64,000 nucleotides of DNA, taken from NCBI RefSeq assembly GCF_021462225.1, contig NC_061794.1:49454914-49518913 (forward strand). The letters run 5' to 3'. Below the pieces are notes generated by a model. That model was not told the origin of the DNA. It searched no databases and saw nothing but the letters and a program-made list of their open reading frames with translations. The translations under genes were made by a program, and so were the position numbers. This document shows positions 1 to 10,894 of this stretch, piece after piece; the first letter of the stretch is position 1, and each line of letters begins with the position of its first letter. Origin of the DNA: Girardinichthys multiradiatus (lineage: Eukaryota > Chordata > Actinopteri > Cyprinodontiformes > Goodeidae).

Positions 1-12
1 AAGGACTACCGG

Positions 13-1474
13 TTGGCCTCGAAGCGATTCTGGCTAACCGTCCGGCACCTCAGGAGGGGGAAGCAGTGCTTCGCCAACACTGTTTATAGTGGGGGTGGGA
101 GACTGCTGACCTCGACTGAGGACATTATCGGGCGGTGGAAGGAGTACTTTGAGGATCTCCTCAATCCTGCCATCACGCATTCCGTGGTGGAAACAGAGGC
201 TGGGGACTCGGGGTTGGACTCTTTCATCACCCAGGCTGAAGTCACCGAGGTGGTTAAAAAGCTCCGCGGTGGCAAGGCTTCGGGGGTAGCTGAGATCCAC
301 CCTGAGTACCTCGAGTCTCTGGATGTTGTAGGGCTGTCATGGTTGACACGCCTCTTCAACATTGCGTGGCGGTCGGGGACAGTGCCTCTGGATTGGCAGA
401 CTGGGGTATTGGTCCCCCTACATAAGAAGGGGGACCGGAGGGTGTGTTCCAACTACAGGGGGATCACACTCCTCAGCCTCCCTGGTAAGGCCTACGCCAG
501 GGTATTGGAGAGGAGAGTCCGACCGATAGTCGAACCTCGGCTTCAGGAGGAACAGTGTGGTTTCCGTCCCGGCCGTGGAACACTGGACCAGCTCTATACC
601 CTCTACAGGGTGCTCGAGGCTTCATGGGAGTTTGCCCAACTGGTTCACATGTGTTTTGTGGACCTGGAGAAGGCATTCGACTGTGTCCCTTGTGATGCCC
701 TGTGGGGGGTGCTCCAGGAGTATGGAATCGGGGGCCCTTTATTAGGGGCCATCCGGTCCCTGTACGAGCGGAGCAGGAGTTTGGTCCGCATTGCCGGCAC
801 TAAGTCGGACCTGTTCCCGGTGCATGTTGGACTCTGGCAGGGCTGCCCTTTGTCACTGGTCCTGTTCATAACTTTTATGGACAGGATTTCTAGACGTAGC
901 CAAGGGCCGGAGGGTGTCTGGTTTGGGGACCAGTGGATTTCGTCTCTTCTTTTTCCAAATGACGTGGTCCTGCTGGCCTCCTCTAGCCAAGACCTACAGC
1001 ATGCGCTGTGGCGGTTCGCAGCCGAGTGTGAAACGGCTGAGATGAAGATCAGTTCCTCCAAGTCCGAGGCCATGGTACTCGACTAGAAAAGGGTGGCTTG
1101 TCCTCTTCAGGTTGGAGGGGAGTTCCTGCCTCAAGTGGAGAAGTTTAAGTATCTCGGGGTCTTGTTCACGAGTGAGGGAAGAATGGAGCGAGAGATCGAC
1201 AGACTGATCGGTGCGGCTGCCGCAGTAATGGGGACGCTGTGCCGGTCCGTTGTGGTGAAGAGAGAGCTGAGCCGAAAAGCACAGCTCTCAATTTACCGGT
1301 CGGTCAACGTTCCTACCCTCACCTATGGCCATGAACTTTGGGTCATGACCGAAAGAACGAGATCCCGGATACAAGCGGCTGAAATGAGCTTCCTCTGTAG
1401 GGTGGCCGGGCACTCCCTTAGAGATAGGGTGAGGAGCTCGGCCATCCGGGAGGAGCTCGGAGTAGAACCACTGG
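13..1474 (+). pseudogene. Rex3 reverse transcriptase, inactivated
   Basis: The open frame encodes the RT fingers and palm of an RTE-type LINE: a GFRPGRGT block, the palm motif with VDLEKAFD, a QGCP block and the thumb with LTYGHELWVMTERTRSRIQ. The usual F-A-D-D catalytic box is F-P-N-D here (about 948-963), so an essential aspartate is lost. QGCP is preceded by W instead of the usual R. One in-frame TAG interrupts the frame at 1084-1086; the same frame resumes immediately and runs to 1542. After about 1474 the frame reads into the inverted fragment, so the true thumb ends at GVEPL. The endonuclease domain would lie to the left of the window. Confidence 0.85.
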
Positions 1475-1705
1475 TCCCCAAACCAGACCCCCTCCGGCCC
1501 TTGGCTGCGCCTAGAAATCATTTCCATAAAAGTTATAAATAGGACCGGTGACAAAGGGCAGCCCTGTCAGAGTCCAACATGCACCAGAGCAGGGTGCCGG
1601 CAATGCGAACAAAACTCCTGCTCCGCTTGTACAGAGGCCGGATGGCCCCTAGTAAAGGGCCCCCAATTCCATACTCCTACACCCCCCACAGGGCACCACA
1701 AGGGC
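1468..1705 (-). mobile_element. Inverted Rex3 RT-core fragment
   Basis: On the minus strand this segment encodes the same RT stretch as 690-935 on the plus strand (SPVLFITFM, SRRSQGPEGVWFGDQW), making an inverted repeat with about 530 bp between the arms. The left junction shares CCACTGG with the flanking thumb sequence. It sits inside the 3' region of the plus-strand Rex3, which resumes near 1706. It has neither a LINE 3' end nor a target-site duplication. Confidence 0.75.
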
Positions 1706-1925
1706 TAGGGTGCCTCCTGGGCATCTTCCTATTTACCAGGCACATCCTGCAGTAAAGAGACCCTAGGGCAGACCCAAAACTTGCTGGAATGGCAACAAAT
1801 CTCCTTTGGCCTGAGAATCGCTTTGGATCCACCAAAATAAGGTGGAGAGTGTCACTCGGGAGAGGGATGTCTGGGTTTCCCTCCTAAACCTGTTTTCCAG
1901 ACGACCCAATCTCAAATAAGATGGA

Positions 1926-2176
1926 TGGGGTAAGATTTAAACAAAACAGAAACCAGTTAAATGATCATTTCAATGTTAACACCTTGTACTTATGAGACGT
2001 AGTATTTTCTCTCTAGTACGACTGCTAATCATCTTTGTAATTCTTTAATCTAGTAAATATCTTCAAAATGTTCTTTTGTATCAATTCTAAACTTACATGG
2101 TTTGTTGTAATTTCCTAAACCACGTGCAGAATCACACAAAGACGCAGAACATAAAAGATAAGGAGTTATAAGTTCT
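1926..2176. other. AT-rich spacer, no gene seen
   Basis: Short AT-rich interval between the Rex3 and L2 elements. No ORF, RNA gene or repeat was recognised. Confidence 0.5.
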
Positions 2177-3830
2177 TTCAATTCAATTCAATTCAGTTTA
2201 TTTATATAACGCCAATTCACAACACATGTCGTCTCAAGGTTCTTCACAACAGTCAGGTTCATACATTCTAATTAATCGTAACCATTGAACAGTTCAGTCA
2301 GATTCAGTTATTTATTCAAATTGGATAAAAAGTTTTTCTATCTAAGGAAACCCAGCAGATTGCATCCAGTCAGTGACTTGCAGCATTCACTCCTCCTGGA
2401 TGAGCATGTAGAGACAGTGGACAGTCACTGGTGTTGACTTTGCAGCAATCCCTCATACTGAGCATGCATGTAGCGACAGTGGAGAGGAAAAACTCCCTTT
2501 TAACAGGAAGAAACCTCCAGCAGAACCAGAACCAGGCTCAGTGTGAGCAGCCATCTGCCACGACCGACTGGAGGTTTGAGAGAACAGAGCAGAGACACAA
2601 AGAGAACCAAGAAGCACTGATCTAGGAGTACTTTCTATGGGAAGGAAAAGTAAATGTTAATGGATGTAGCTCCTTTAGTCGTTTCATCTAGAAAGAAAGA
2701 ACAGATAAACTCTGAGCCAGTTTTCAAGGTTATAGTCTGAAAGAGATCACATAGAGTTAGTTACAGTAGAAGCTCAGTCAGTAGCCATGTCTAGGAGAGA
2801 GAAAGGGTTAAACACTGAAAGACAGGGCTATGTGGATCATCTGTAGAAGGTGAGCATTAAGTTGTTGCCAGCAGAAGCTTGGTTGATGCCCCTCTCCAGA
2901 AAGGTGTCACAGGTAGACAGAGAGCCAGGCCAGATGTAGCTTCTAGGAAGAGAAAAGAGAGAACAAAGTTAAAAGCTGAAATAACAGCAAATAATACAAA
3001 ATTGGAGAGTAGTATGAGAATGTAGCGAAGACGGTGAAAGTGGTCATTATGTCCTCCAGCAGCCTAAGCCTATAGCAGCATAACTACACAGATAGCTCAG
3101 GATAACCTAAGCCACTCTAACTATAAGCTTTATCAAAAAGGAAAGTTTTAAGCCTAGCCTTAAAAGTAGACAGGGTGTCTGCCTCACGGACTAAAACTGG
3201 GAGCTGGTTCCACAGGAGAGGAGCCTGATAACTAAAGGATCTGCCTCCCATTCTACTTCTAGAGACTCTAGGAACCACCAGTAAACCTGCAGTCTGAGAA
3301 CAAAGTGCTCTGTTAGGAACATATGGAACAATCCGATCTCTGATGTATGATGGAGCTAGATCATTAAGGGCTTTATATGTGAGGAGGAGAATTTTAAATT
3401 CTATTCTGGATTTAACAGGGAGGCAATGAAGGGAAGCTAAAATAGGAGAAATATGATCTCTCTTTAATTTTCATCAGAACTCTTGCTGCAGCATTTTGAA
3501 TCAGCTGAAGGCTTTTAACTGCATTTTGTGGACATCCTGATAGTAAAGAATTACAATAGTCCAGCCTTGAAGTAACAAATGCATGGACTAGTTTTTCAGC
3601 GTCACTCCTGGACAGGATATTTCTAATTTTGGCAATGTTCCGGAGGTGAAAGAAGGAAATCCTAGAAACCTGTTTAATATGGGATTTAAATGACATGTCC
3701 TAGTCAAAGTTAACACCAAGGTTTTTTACTTTATTATCGGAGGTCAATTTAATGCCATCCAGGTTAAGTGATTGACTAAGCAGTTTCTTTTTTAAAGACT
3801 CCGGTCCAAAGACAACAACTTCTGTCTTGT
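2177..3830 (-). pseudogene. L2 RT C-terminus and 3'UTR
   Basis: Reads as the RT thumb and C-terminal domain on the minus strand (FVTSRLDYCNSLLSG, LQLIQNAAARVL). It has an in-frame TAG at 3700-3702 just before DMSFKSHIKQ. A 2-bp deletion near 3458 relative to the sister copy breaks the frame before the HWLPV region. Positions 2177 to about 3120 are non-coding 3'UTR, nearly identical to 50012-50930. The sequence MLTLQQSLILSM seen on the plus strand is a shadow of this UTR, not a gene. Confidence 0.85.
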
Positions 3831-5435
3831 AGTCCTGATCTGGAGTCATTTTCCATAATCTGTAAACCGTTTTATTCACTGAGAGAGTTTTCCTCGTTTA
3901 TAATAATCGGCTCATATTTTCCACCGCATGGCTGCACTTCTGCTGCTGAAAAACATCTTGCTGAGATGATTACAGACCTGGAGAAAAAATACACAGACTC
4001 TTTCATCATAATACTGGGAAATTTTAACAGAGCAAACCTCTCCAATGAACTCCCCAAATACAGACAGCATATTAAGTGTCCCACCAGAGATAAAAACACA
4101 CTGGACCATTGTTACACAGCTTTAAAGGACTCATATCATGCTGTTACCAGGGCTGCTCTGGGTTTTTCAGATCATTATCTAATCCACCTCATCCCAACCT
4201 ACAGACAGAGACTAAGAGCTTCCAAACCCAAGGTTCACACTGTTAAGAAGTGGACTGAGGAATCAAAGCAGATGCTACAGGCCTGCTTTGAATGCACAGA
4301 CTGGACTGTTTTTGAAACTTCAGCCACTGACTTAAACCAACTAACTGATGTGGTGACATCATACATCAGTTTCTGTGAGGACATGTGTGTGCAGACCAAG
4401 ACCTTCTGCACCTTTGGGAACAACAAGCCATGGTTTACTCCACACCTCAGGAATCTGCGCAGGAAAAAGGAAGAAGCTCACAGCAGTGGAGATTGGGCGC
4501 GGTACAGGCAGGCCAGGAACAGACTAACAAAGGAGATCAACGCAGCCAAGAGAAGCTACAGTGAGAAGCTGAAGAACATCCTTTCTACTGGTGACACTTC
4601 AGCTGTATGGACTGGTCTGAGAAACCTGACTGCCTATAGGAGCCCCTCCACCCATCCTGAACAGAGTCGTCTCCTGGCCAACCGTCTGAATGGCTTCTAC
4701 TGCAGACATGACAAGAAGCCATTCACACCTCAAATCATCTCCTCCACATCCCATTCAGGAACAAGTTCTTCCCATAAAGTAACCAACCTCCTACCATCAA
4801 ATCCTCTACCTGCACTAAAGATCTCAGAGGAAGATGTAAACAGGCTCTTTCAGCGCATGAAAACAAAGAAAGCTGGAGGACCTGATAACGTCTCCCCATC
4901 ATGCCTGAAAGCCTGCACACATCAACTCGCTCTGATCTTCACAAGGATCTTCAACAAGTCACTGGAGAAATGTGAGGTCCCCTCCTGCCTCAAACGATCC
5001 ACCATCATCCCGGTTCCCAAGAAACCCACCATCCTAGGATTAAATGACTACAGGCCTGTAGTCCTGACGTCTGTGGTCATAAAATCCTTTGAGCGGCTGG
5101 TGTTGAAGCACCTGAAAGACATCACAGGTCCCCTGCTGGACCCCCTGCAGTTTGCTTACCGAGCAAACAGGTCAGAGGATGATGCTGTCAACTTAGGTCT
5201 ACACTTCATCCTGCAACACCTCGACCACCCAGGGACGTACGCCAGGATCCTGTTTGTAGACTTCAGCTCGGCCTTCAACACCATCATCCCAGACATCCTC
5301 CACCAGAAGCTCATCCAGCTCAACGTCCCAGCCTCCACCTGTCAGTGGATCAACAGCTTCCTGACGGACCGACAGCAGCAGGTGAGACTGGGGAGCATCT
5401 TCTCCTGATCCAGATCAATAAGTACTGGTGCCCCC
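3831..5435 (+). pseudogene. Rex1-like LINE coding fragment, truncated at both ends
   Basis: Open from 3831 to 5408 and then, after one TGA, in frame to 5435. It begins inside the endonuclease domain (SPDLE, KPFYS, REFSSFI), continues through GNFN and SDH blocks, a linker and the start of RT (NDYRPV, DPLQFAYRANRS, FVDFSSAFNTI), and stops just before the palm Q-G box (STGAP). It therefore lacks the start, the catalytic F-A-D-D, the 3'UTR and a tail. It is related to, but clearly diverged from, the element at 56304-59640. It lies in opposite orientation inside the L2, replacing L2 sequence, so it is not a normal target-primed insertion. Confidence 0.85.
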
Positions 5436-6900
5436 TATCTAAAATGGGGCTGGTAATCAGAGGGAACACTTCCTTAAATAATTTGGTTGGGATTGGGTCT
5501 AACATACAAGTTGAAGGTTTAGATGAAGCTAATATTTTTGATAACTCAGGAAGCTTCACAGGATCAAAACAGTCCAAACACAAATTAGGTTCTGCAGTTA
5601 TTTCCAATGTTGTCTCACTTGCTGAGGATGAAGTAATCATCTTCGGGAGTATGTCAAAGATTTTATTTTTAATAGAATCAATTTTATTTAAGAAGAATCC
5701 CATAAAGTCATGACTGCTAAGAGCTAAGGGAATGGATGGCTCAACAGAGCTATGACTCTGTGTAAGTTTAGCAACTGTACTAAAGAGAAACCTAGGATTA
5801 TTCTTGTTCTCTTCTATTAATGATGAGAAATAAGCTGTTCTAGCTTGGTGAAGTGTCTTTTTATACAACAGTAGGCTATTTTTCCAGATTAAGTAGGAAT
5901 CCTCCAGGTGTGTAGAGCGCCATTTTCTCTCCAATTTTCTAACATTGTGCTTTAAAGTACGCAGCTCTGAATTAAACCAAGGAGCTAGCCTCCTATTAAT
6001 AATTACCTTCTTTTTCAAGGGGGCTGCATTGTCTAATGCATCACGCAATGATGAAGAAACACTATGAACAAAAGAATAAATTTGTGAAGGGGCAGAAACA
6101 AAATTATTGCCCTCCACTGTGTTTTTCAGTGATAATGAGGAAATTAAAAGTGGAACAGATTCTTTAAAGGTTGTTACAGCATCGCCTGATAATGATCTAG
6201 TATAATGAAATTTTCTTTCAGGTGTGGAGTACTCGGTTAAATTAAACTCAAAGGTTATTAAGAAATGGTCAGACAGGACAGGGTTATGAGAAAATATTGT
6301 TATGTCTTTACACTCAATGCCATATGTCAGCACAAGGTCCAGAGAATGAAGACAAAGGTGGGTAGGTTTGTTAATGTTTTGATCAAAGCCAATTGAGTCT
6401 AAGATAGCATTAAAGGATATATTTAGGCTATCACTTTCAGTGTCAACATGAATGTTAAAATCCCCCACTATAATAACTTTATCTGTATTTAACACTAAAT
6501 CAGATAAAAGGTCTAAAAACTGATCTAAAAATTGAGAGTAAGGACCTGGTGGACGGTACAAAACAACAAACAGAAGAGGTTTTAGTGCTTTACAATTTGG
6601 ATGAGGAAAACTAAGGATTAAATATTCAAAAGAGTTGTAGCTATTGATTTGTCTGGGACTAATCAATAAATCCAACTGAAAGATGGTTGCTACTCCTCCT
6701 CCTCGCCCAGTATATCGAGGAATGTGAAAATTTAAATAATTAGTAGGAGTTGACTCATTTATAGTAACATAATCCTCTTGCTGCAGCCAGGTTTCTGTGA
6801 GGCAAAATAAATCAATCTGATTGTCACAAATCAGGTCACTAACTAACAAAGTCTTTGAAGAGAGAGATCTTATGTTCAGTAAGCCACATTTAATTGTTTT
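5436..6900 (-). pseudogene. L2 endonuclease (APE-type) and N-terminal RT
   Basis: A long minus-strand frame, open from about 6900 down to the junction, encodes an APE-like endonuclease: NIRSLSSKT start region, [15 protein letters not shown]-type block, [22 protein letters not shown] and [11 protein letters not shown] basic linker follows ([13 protein letters not shown]), then the beginning of RT ([15 protein letters not shown]). The frame continues past 5436 into about 28 codons of foreign sequence, which are not part of the protein. EN residues look preserved by eye, but with the RT core missing the protein cannot support retrotransposition. Confidence 0.85.
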
Positions 6901-7259
6901 ATTTTTCTTTTTAGTCTAAGTTGTGTTTATTTTTATTAGATTTTCCTGATTTCCTCCTTTTAGATTATTTTTTAATCTATTCAATTTTGGCCGTGGGCGA
7001 GACACTGTCTTAATAGGGTAATGGGTGGGTAGCAGTACAGAAGCTGCAGAGAGGAGTGTTAAACTACGACCCTGATTCCTGGTCTGAACCCTGGGTTGTC
7101 AGAGTTCTGGAGAACTAATAAATTCAGCCAGATTCCTAGAAAGAAGAGCTGCAAAAGGAAAATGGAAATGTGGTTAAATATTATCTGTCACCAGAAGGTC
7201 CCTCAGTTATTTTTGTTGTCTTAGGTTTCACAATCTGTTATGCATACAGTTGGATGGTA
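6901..7259. other. Probable L2 5' leader, then unassigned spacer
   Basis: Several stops in all frames on the minus strand. Sequence to about 7190 is probably the decayed 5' leader of the L2. The last ~70 bp up to the TA target at 7258-7259 are unassigned. Confidence 0.4.
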
Positions 7260-8427
7260 CACTGCTAAAAAAAATAAAGAAAGTTGAATGTGCTGACAAC
7301 AAAATCACACAAAAATCATCAATGGAAATCAAATTTATTAACCAATGGAGGCCTGGATTTGGAGTCACAGACAAAATTAAAGTGTAAAAACACACTAGAG
7401 GCTGATCCAACTTTGATGTAATGTCCTTAAAACAAGTTAAAATGAGGCTCAGTATTGTGTGTGGCCTCCACGTGTCTGTATGACCTCCCTACAACACCTG
7501 GACATGCTCCTGATGAGACGGTGGATGGTCTCCTGAGGGATCTCCTCCCAGACCTGGACTAAAGCTTCCACCAACTCCTGGACAGTCTGTGGTGCAACGT
7601 GACGTTGGTGGATGGAGCGAGACATGATGTCCCAGATGTGCTCAATTGGATTTAGGTCTGGAGAACGGGCGGGCCAGTCCATAGCTTCAATGTCTTCATC
7701 TTGCAGGAACTGCTGACACACTCCAGCCACATGAGGTCTAGCATTGTCCTGCATTAGGAGGAACCCAGGGCCAACCGTACCAGCATATGGTCTCACAAGG
7801 GGTCTGAGGATCTCATCTTGGTACCTAATGGCAGTCAGGCTACCTCTGGCGAGCTCATGGAAAGAAATGCCACCCCACACCATTATGGACCCACTGCCAA
7901 ACCGGTCATGCTGAAGGATGTTGCAGGCAGCAGATCTCTCTCCACGGTGTCTCCAGACTCTGTCACGTCTGTCACATGTGCTCAGTGTGAACCTGCTTTC
8001 ATCTGTGAAGACCACAGGGCGCCAGTGGTGAATTGGCCAATCCTGGTGTTCTCTGGCAAATGCCAAGCGTCCTGCACGGTGTTGGGCTGTGAGTACAACC
8101 CCCATTTGTGGACGTCGGCCCTCATACCATCCTCATGGAGTCAGTTTCTAACCGTTTGTGCAGACACATGCACATTTGTGGCATCAGCCAGAAAGCATAG
8201 ATACTGAGAAGTGGTTTGTGGTCCCCACCTGCAGAACCACTCCTTTATTGAGTGTCTTGATAATCACCAAAGATTTCCTCCTGTTGTCTTTTCCATTTGA
8301 ACAACAAGATGTGAAATTGATTGTCAATCAGTGTTGCTTCCTAAGTGGACAGTTTCATTTCACACAAGTTTGATTTATTTGGAGTTTTATTGTGTTGTTT
8401 AAGTGTTCCCTTTATTTTTTTGAGCAG
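7260..8427 (-). mobile_element. Tc1-like (DD34E) transposon, internally deleted
   Basis: The right end reads CTGCTCAAAAAAATAAAGGG on the minus strand, with a TA dinucleotide outside at 8428-8429. The left end begins near 7260 with CACTGCTAAAAAAAATAAAG after TA at 7258-7259. The right subterminal region is normal for this common fish Tc1 family. The transposase N-terminal DNA-binding part is mostly deleted near 8205-8215, and the left terminal region is shortened. The whole copy is ~1.17 kb instead of the roughly 1.6 kb I expect. Confidence 0.8.
7449..8207 (-). pseudogene. Tc1-like DDE transposase, N-terminus lost
   Basis: The 218-codon minus-strand frame (8105 to 7449) carries the catalytic core: FTDESRF (first D), MVWGGIS, QDNARPHVAG (second D) and SPDLNPIEHIW (E), with 34 residues between second D and E. 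Upstream in another frame lies the end of the helix-turn-helix region (VSAQTVRN followed by a stop, then LHEDG). One base is missing near 8118 (GGCCGACG where the family has GGCCCGACG), which shifts the frame. The paired and homeodomain-like HTH domains are otherwise absent. Not functional. Confidence 0.85.
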
Positions 8428-8479
8428 TATATATATATAAATCTATATAAATATATATATATATATATACACATACATA
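8428..8479. repeat. AT dinucleotide microsatellite
   Basis: Nearly pure TA repeat between two TA-targeting transposons. Each transposon appears to have inserted at a TA within or at the edge of this tract. Confidence 0.85.
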
Positions 8480-9749
8480 CAGGGGTTGGACAATGAAAAT
8501 GAAACACCTGTCATTTTAGTGTGGGAGGTTTCATGGTTAAATTGGACCAGCCTGGTTACCAGTCTTCATTGATTGCACATTGCACCAGTAAGAGCAGAGT
8601 GTGAAGGTTCAATTAGCAGGGTAAGAGCACAGTTTTGCTCAAAATATTGAAATGCACACAACATTATGGGTGACATACCAGAGTTCAAAAGAGGACAAAT
8701 TGTTGGTGCACGTCTTGCTGGCGCATCTGTGACCAAGACAGCAAGTCTTTGTGATGTATCAAGAGCCACGGTATCCATGGTAATGTCAGCATACCACCAA
8801 GAAGGATGAACCACATACAACAGGATTAACTGTGGACGCAAGAGGAAGCTGTCTGAAAGGGATGTTCGGGTGCTAACCCGGATTGTATCCAAAAAACATA
8901 AAACCACGACTGCCCAAATCACGGCAGAATTAAATGTGCACCTCAACTCTCCTGTTTCCACCAGAACTGTCCGTCAGGAGCTCCACAGGGTCAATATACA
9001 CGGCCTGGCTGCTATAGCCAAACCTTTGGTCACTCATGCCAATGCCAAACGTCGGTTTCAATGGTGCAAGGAGCGCAAATCTTGGGCTGTGGACAATGTG
9101 AAACATGTATTGTTCTCTGATGAGTCCACCTTTACTGTTTTCCCCACATCCAGGAGAGTTACGGTGTGGAGAAGCCCCAAAGAAGCGTACCACCCAGACT
9201 GTTGCATGCCCAGAGTGAAGCATGGGGGTGGATCAGTGATGGTTTGGGCTGCCATATCATGGCATTCCCTTGGCCCAATACTTGTGCTAGATGGGCGCGT
9301 CACTGCAAAAGACTACCGAACCATTCTTGAGGACCATGTGCATCCAATGGTTCAAACATTGTATCCTGAAGGCGGTGCCGTGTATCAGGATGACAATGCA
9401 CCAATACACACAGCAAGACTGGTGAAAGATTGATTTGATGAACATGAAAGTGAAGTTGAACATCTCCCATGGCCTGCACAGTCACCAGATCTAAATATTA
9501 TTGAGCCACTTTGGGGTGTTTTGGAGGAGCGAGTCAGGAAACGTTTTCCTCCACCAGTATCACGTAGTGACCTGGTCACTATCCTGCAAGAAGAATGGCT
9601 TAAAATCCCTCTGACCACTGTGCAGGACTTGTATATGTCATTCCCAAGACGAATTGACGCTGTATTGGCTGCAAAAGGAGGCCCTACACCATACTAATAA
9701 ATTATTGTGGTCTAAAACCAGGTGTTTCAGTTTCATTGTCCAACCCCTG
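8480..9749 (+). mobile_element. DD36E Tc1/mariner (Incomer-type) element, decayed copy
   Basis: 1270 bp bounded by TA at 8478-8479 and 9750-9751. The inverted termini are about 31 bp and match at 30 positions (CAGGGGTTGGACAATGAAA at each end). The second copy at 38285-39554 has exactly the same length. The transposase gene has two stop codons. Confidence 0.9.
8666..9697 (+). pseudogene. DD36E transposase with two nonsense codons
   Basis: Collinear with the intact 343-residue protein at 38471-39502. TGA at 8807-8809 replaces a CCA codon (two adjacent base changes), and TGA at 9431-9433 replaces TGG of the sister copy's KDWFDE stretch. The frame is otherwise kept from start to stop without indels. 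DDE motifs remain visible (FSDEST, QDDNAPIH, SPDLNIIE). The protein would be truncated before the catalytic core, so the copy is dead. Confidence 0.9.
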
Positions 9750-9751
9750 TA

Positions 9752-10890
9752 CATTGGGGATGAAATCCACAAGAAATTAAAACTAAGAGTAAAAAAATCT
9801 AAACTTTAAAAATATTGTATTGTTAAATTCTACATTGTGATTTCAGCATTAAAAAAAAAAACTATTTTCAGCAAAATCACCTGGTAAAAGAAATATGTAT
9901 GGTAAGTGTTTTTATGGTTATGAAGGGAAGGTGGGTATGAAATATCTGAGTGGTTGGTTGATCTGTATTGGTGTCCTCAGAATTGATAGATAACAAGACA
10001 CTCTGGGTGCTTTGATGTTTTCAAACCTGATACAAGCTGATCAAACCTATAGAAATGCACAAATATACCTCTCCTAAGCTGCTCTGCAAAATGACATCAC
10101 TATGACATCACCAGGTGTTTATCTGAGCTCTTAGGTGAAGAAGAGCAAATCTACTTTCGAATAACAGCTCTGGAAGCACAACATGGTTTCTGCAGGTTGA
10201 TGATGTGGCATCCAGTTGCACAGCTTGCCACCAGATGGCAGCAAAGAGACACGAGCAGTAGGAACGAAAACCAGAGAAGCAGACCCAGAAGTGATGGAGG
10301 AGAAACCTCACAGTAGAGGTGAAGAAAACAAGTGTTCCCTTTCTGAATCAAGTTTGGTTGAAAATAGAAAAGATTGTATTGAAATGTAAGGCCCTCAGAA
10401 ATATTCCAACACATGTATGTAAATAATAAGAGAGAGAATCACTTCAGCAGATCTGACTCAGGTAAATAAAACCAGCTGAGCTGGTCTACAGTAACACTAA
10501 AACTATCCCAAAATCAAGGCTGACACCTCATTCACGTGCCACACAACAGCCAATGAGTGTTACACGTGCACAGAAAATACGAGCGTTTTATTCAGCATAA
10601 AGAGATTGTTTGACTTTTACTCAGGTTTATTTCTGAGTAAGATTTCATGCTTAGTAGAGAGATGGTAAAATGAGTTGAAACTGGAACAGAAGACATGTCT
10701 CTTCATTTCTGGCTTAAATTTGTGTTTTCAAATGAAACTACAAACCTCTGCACATATGAAGAACCATCTCAGTCTAAGTCCAGCAGCTCTCTGTAGCTTT
10801 ATCCAAAAATAACCTGAAAATGAACCAGATTTATACTTCTAACCCAGCTAAATGTGATTTGTTGATAGACTTTATACATTATTATTAATG
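9752..10890. other. Non-coding interval
   Basis: AT-rich, with no convincing ORF or known repeat. Its one notable item is the CTCF-like site listed separately. Confidence 0.5.
10228..10242 (+). promoter_or_regulatory. CTCF-like binding site
   Basis: CCACCAGATGGCAGC fits the vertebrate CTCF core consensus (CCASYAGRKGGCRS) at every position. It lies in otherwise unremarkable non-coding DNA about 11 kb left of the candidate plxna3 promoter. Motif match only; occupancy is unknown. Confidence 0.5.
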
Positions 10891-10894
10891 ACAA

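Larger units (their letters stand above)
1..1925 (+). mobile_element. Rex3 (RTE-clade) LINE, 3' portion, internally rearranged
   Basis: Non-LTR retrotransposon cut by the left edge of the window. Reverse-transcriptase coding sequence runs to about 1474, followed by an inverted ~235-bp piece of the same element (1468-1705). The element's own 3' end then follows (1706-1925), with the degraded C-terminal coding and a short GATGG-like tail near 1920. The sequences at 393-412 and, on the inverted piece, at 1544-1564 look like the Rex3 primer sites used in fish cytogenetics as I remember them, which supports the family name. The copy is dead (see the ORF entry). Confidence 0.85.
2177..7190 (-). mobile_element. 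L2-clade LINE, composite, interrupted by another LINE fragment
   Basis: Minus-strand LINE. Its 3' end is the TTCAAT hexamer tail at 2177-2196. The 3'UTR and RT C-terminus occupy 2177-3830 and the endonuclease half occupies 5436 to about 6900. Upstream sequence to about 7190 is probably 5' leader. Comparison with the second L2 copy (50012-52493) shows 717 bp, corresponding to 51659-52375 there and encoding the RT palm, missing here and replaced by 1605 bp of opposite-strand Rex1-like coding sequence. The element is 5' longer than the second copy and non-functional. Confidence 0.85.

Noticed and set aside
13..1086. 357-aa ORF as a host gene
   Set aside because: It is Rex3 reverse transcriptase with a damaged catalytic box and a stop at 1084.
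2431..2625. 64-aa ORF repeated at 50256-50516
   Set aside because: It lies antisense in the 3'UTR shared by the two L2 copies; the similarity reflects the repeat, not a gene family.
8158..8373. 71-aa plus-strand ORF
   Set aside because: Antisense of the Tc1 subterminal region.
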